From contig NZ_MWLK01000022.1 of assembly GCF_002198715.1 (NCBI RefSeq), forward strand, positions 104,344-168,343: a stretch of DNA of 64,000 nucleotides, in the 5' to 3' direction. How positions within the stretch are numbered: position 1 is the first letter of the stretch; every line of letters begins with the position of its first letter. This DNA is from Rhodomicrobium sp. R_RK_3. GTDB taxonomy: Bacteria; Pseudomonadota; Alphaproteobacteria; Rhizobiales; Rhodomicrobiaceae. The notes below the pieces were generated by a model. It was not told where the DNA came from. It saw nothing but the letters and a program-made list of their open reading frames with translations, and did no database searches. Made by a program: the position numbers and the translations under genes. Of the stretch, positions 62,412 to 64,000 are shown in pieces.

Positions 62412-63552
62412 AACGACTTCTCACCCTTCTTTCCGATTCGGCCATTCTGGAACCCTGCCTCGGCTGATCGCGCCGCTGACTGGGGGCCGGCAGCGCGAGC
62501 TGCCCCTTCTGCCGGCTGGGGATGGCAATGCGGTCGCGCACCGCCGCGGTGGGCAGGGCGAGCCATTCCATGGCGCGGGTCAGAATGCCTTCCTCAACCG
62601 TGTCGTTGTTGTTCGCCACGAACGGGTCGGCGTAGCAGACCGCGCCGAAGCGCGCCGCGATCGCCTTGATCGAGTCGACCATGGCCGGCATGCCGCAGGC
62701 ATAGAGCACATCGGACGGCAGCAGGCGGGGCAGGAAGTCGGTCGGCCGGCCGGCCTTCACCGCCTTGCTCAAAGTCTGCGGGGTGCTGCAGCACGGCACG
62801 ACGCGAACGTTCGGGAAACGCGCCAGCCGCACCAGAGCCGGGCCCATATAGAGCGACTCGACGGTGCGGCCGCCGGCGATGATCATGATCCGGCGATCCG
62901 GATTTTCGCGCAGGGCGGCGACGGCGATCGACCAGATCGGCGCAAAGCCGGTATTGGTCGCGACCAGGATCAGCCGGCCTTCCAGATTGGGGCGGAAATG
63001 CGCCGAGCCATAGGGCCCGCTCACCTGCACCCGGTGGCCGAGCGTGATGCGCCTGCCGATCAGCGGGGTGACGCGCCCCTCCTCCATCTTGCGGATGTGG
63101 AACCACACCGAGCGGCCGTTCGGGCTGCCGCGCAAGGGATGGGTGATGCTGAAGGGGCGGGTCGGATAGCCGCTGAATTTGATCTGCGCATATTGCCCGG
63201 CATGATAGGGCAGGGCGCGCTCGGTCCTGATGCCGACCTCCATCACGTCGCGCGACAAGGGGCGCAGCGAACTCAGCACGCCGTCGACGGTGATGGCGGG
63301 CGAGGACTGGCCGCGCTCGATGACCACATCCCCGACGATCCGGCTTTGACAGGCATGAATCGTGCCTGGAGCCGAGCCTTCGCCGCCATGGACCTGGCCT
63401 TCGAGGAGTTGAACGCAGCAGGTGCCGCAATGTCCGGCGCGGCAGTCATAAGGCAGTTCGATGCCGTTGCTCAGAGCGGCGTCCAGCAGCAACTCGCCGC
63501 GGCGCGCCGAAAAGCTTTCGCCATTGATCGTAATCTGGTGGCTTTTTGCCAT
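62392..63552 (-). CDS. 2Fe-2S/FAD/NAD(P)H oxidoreductase
   Basis: A 386-residue cytoplasmic protein without signal peptide. The N-terminal plant-type ferredoxin domain ligates a 2Fe-2S cluster through C37, C42, C45 and C68 (DCRAGHCGTCC then HACQS). The FAD domain has TRPFSI (131-136) and the NAD(P) domain GPYGSA, ATNTGFAPIWS and YACGMPAMVDS. This is the architecture of phenol-hydroxylase or methane-monooxygenase reductases. Here it heads an operon with a tetraheme cytochrome, a diheme cytochrome b and a decaheme cytochrome, so its likely partner is the cytochrome b. A basic C-terminal tail (about 360-386) is unusual. Confidence 0.9.
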   Translation of the reverse strand: MAKSHQITINGESFSARRGELLLDAALSNGIELPYDCRAGHCGTCCVQLLEGQVHGGEGSAPGTIHACQSRIVGDVVIERGQSSPAITVDGVLSSLRPLSRDVMEVGIRTERALPYHAGQYAQIKFSGYPTRPFSITHPLRGSPNGRSVWFHIRKMEEGRVTPLIGRRITLGHRVQVSGPYGSAHFRPNLEGRLILVATNTGFAPIWSIAVAALRENPDRRIMIIAGGRTVESLYMGPALVRLARFPNVRVVPCCSTPQTLSKAVKAGRPTDFLPRLLPSDVLYACGMPAMVDSIKAIAARFGAVCYADPFVANNNDTVEEGILTRAMEWLALPTAAVRDRIAIPSRQKGQLALPAPSQRRDQPRQGSRMAESERRVRSRYAPQSA

Positions 63553-64000
63553 TGTCTGATCCTGGAAGGCTTCAGTTCCCCATCCACGGCCGGTGCAGCG
63601 AACCGGCCGTCCCCGCGCTTCCTGGTTTGCTCAGCAAAGCAAGCGGTCTGGATCTGGAACACCGACTCTCGTGGTTCGGCAGCGAAAATGCCGTTTTGTA
63701 ACATTGGTCATTTTGGCACCCCGTTGGGGCGCCGGCGCCGACATTGGACACAATCCGAAAATCTCAATTCCAAAGCCTTGATATTCTTGCACGTTTATTC
63801 GTTGCACGATTCGTGCGCCTTACTCGCCAAGGTCTAGCCGTCCATCATGGTCAGACAATGACCGTTTCATGGTTACGGATGTAGCGAAGGACATTTTTCC
63901 GCGATCGCGCCCGAAAACTCCTTGGAAATTGGGGCGCAAAAGGCTCCGGACGGGTGATTTGTCGCGGAGGAAAACCGGGCTGCGGCCGTCCGATTCGGGC
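63553..64000. promoter_or_regulatory. Upstream region of the reductase-cytochrome operon
   Basis: About 450 bases with no gene I can support. It contains direct TTGCACG copies 15 bases apart (63787 and 63802), the second forming a GCACGATTCGTGC palindrome (63804-63816), and GGTCA-GACAA-TGACC (63849-63863). These may be operators for the operon that starts at 63552 and reads leftward. Confidence 0.45.

Overview
The window is a GC-rich, densely coded chromosome segment from an alphaproteobacterium, most likely of the order Hyphomicrobiales. The pointers are a D-tartrate dehydratase that keeps every active-site residue of the Bradyrhizobium enzyme, a BA14K-like protein, a ROSE-type thermometer ahead of a small heat-shock gene, an infC with an ATT start preceding rpmI-rplT, and several families of long dispersed palindromic repeats. 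I cannot name a genus. No rRNA, tRNA, CRISPR array, transposase or prophage gene was recognised.

Positions 1-25 kb hold mostly independent housekeeping and accessory genes: infA (cut by the window edge), a CAP-domain protein, a VOC protein, an epoxide-hydrolase-like enzyme, a family III CoA-transferase, recQ, an AbrB/Doc toxin-antitoxin pair, an FAH-family hydrolase, a dodecin, three Tad-type pseudopilin or TadG genes, tarD, an MBL hydrolase translationally coupled to a uracil-DNA-glycosylase-like gene, an Lrp regulator, a CHAD protein, the thiOSGE operon, a TorF-type porin and an alpha/beta hydrolase. Positions 24.5-48.6 kb hold hsp20 with its RNA thermometer, RNA methyltransferases (RlmD-like, TlyA, RsmI), the translation cluster infC-rpmI-rplT-pheS with pheT displaced by an inverted methyltransferase gene, queG-GST, an ArsR/ene-reductase divergon with a clear operator, yifB, and the gshB-yraN-rsmI/PBP-activator neighbourhood.

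Positions 48.8-63.6 kb form the most remarkable region. It encodes 19 c-type heme attachment motifs in three multiheme cytochromes (5, 10 and 4 CxxCH), an outer-membrane beta-barrel, a five-helix cytochrome b with two H-x13-H pairs, a soluble 2Fe-2S/FAD/NAD(P)H reductase, and, embedded on the opposite strand, the cytochrome c maturation genes ccmF-ccmH-ccmI. Together these could make a wire from cytoplasmic NAD(P)H, through the inner membrane and periplasm, to the outer membrane (or the reverse). The composition does not match the Mtr/Pio, Omc or HAO systems I know, so I propose it as the candidate undescribed system.

Intergenic DNA is populated by three dispersed repeat families, here called A (the CCCTCTCCCATGGGAGAGGG type), B (GTCGTCCCGG...CCGGGACGAC) and C (CGCGAAAGCGGGGATCCAGT...). 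One family C copy supplies the C-terminus of QueG, two lie between pheS and pheT, and family A forms a long imperfect inverted repeat near 13.7 kb.
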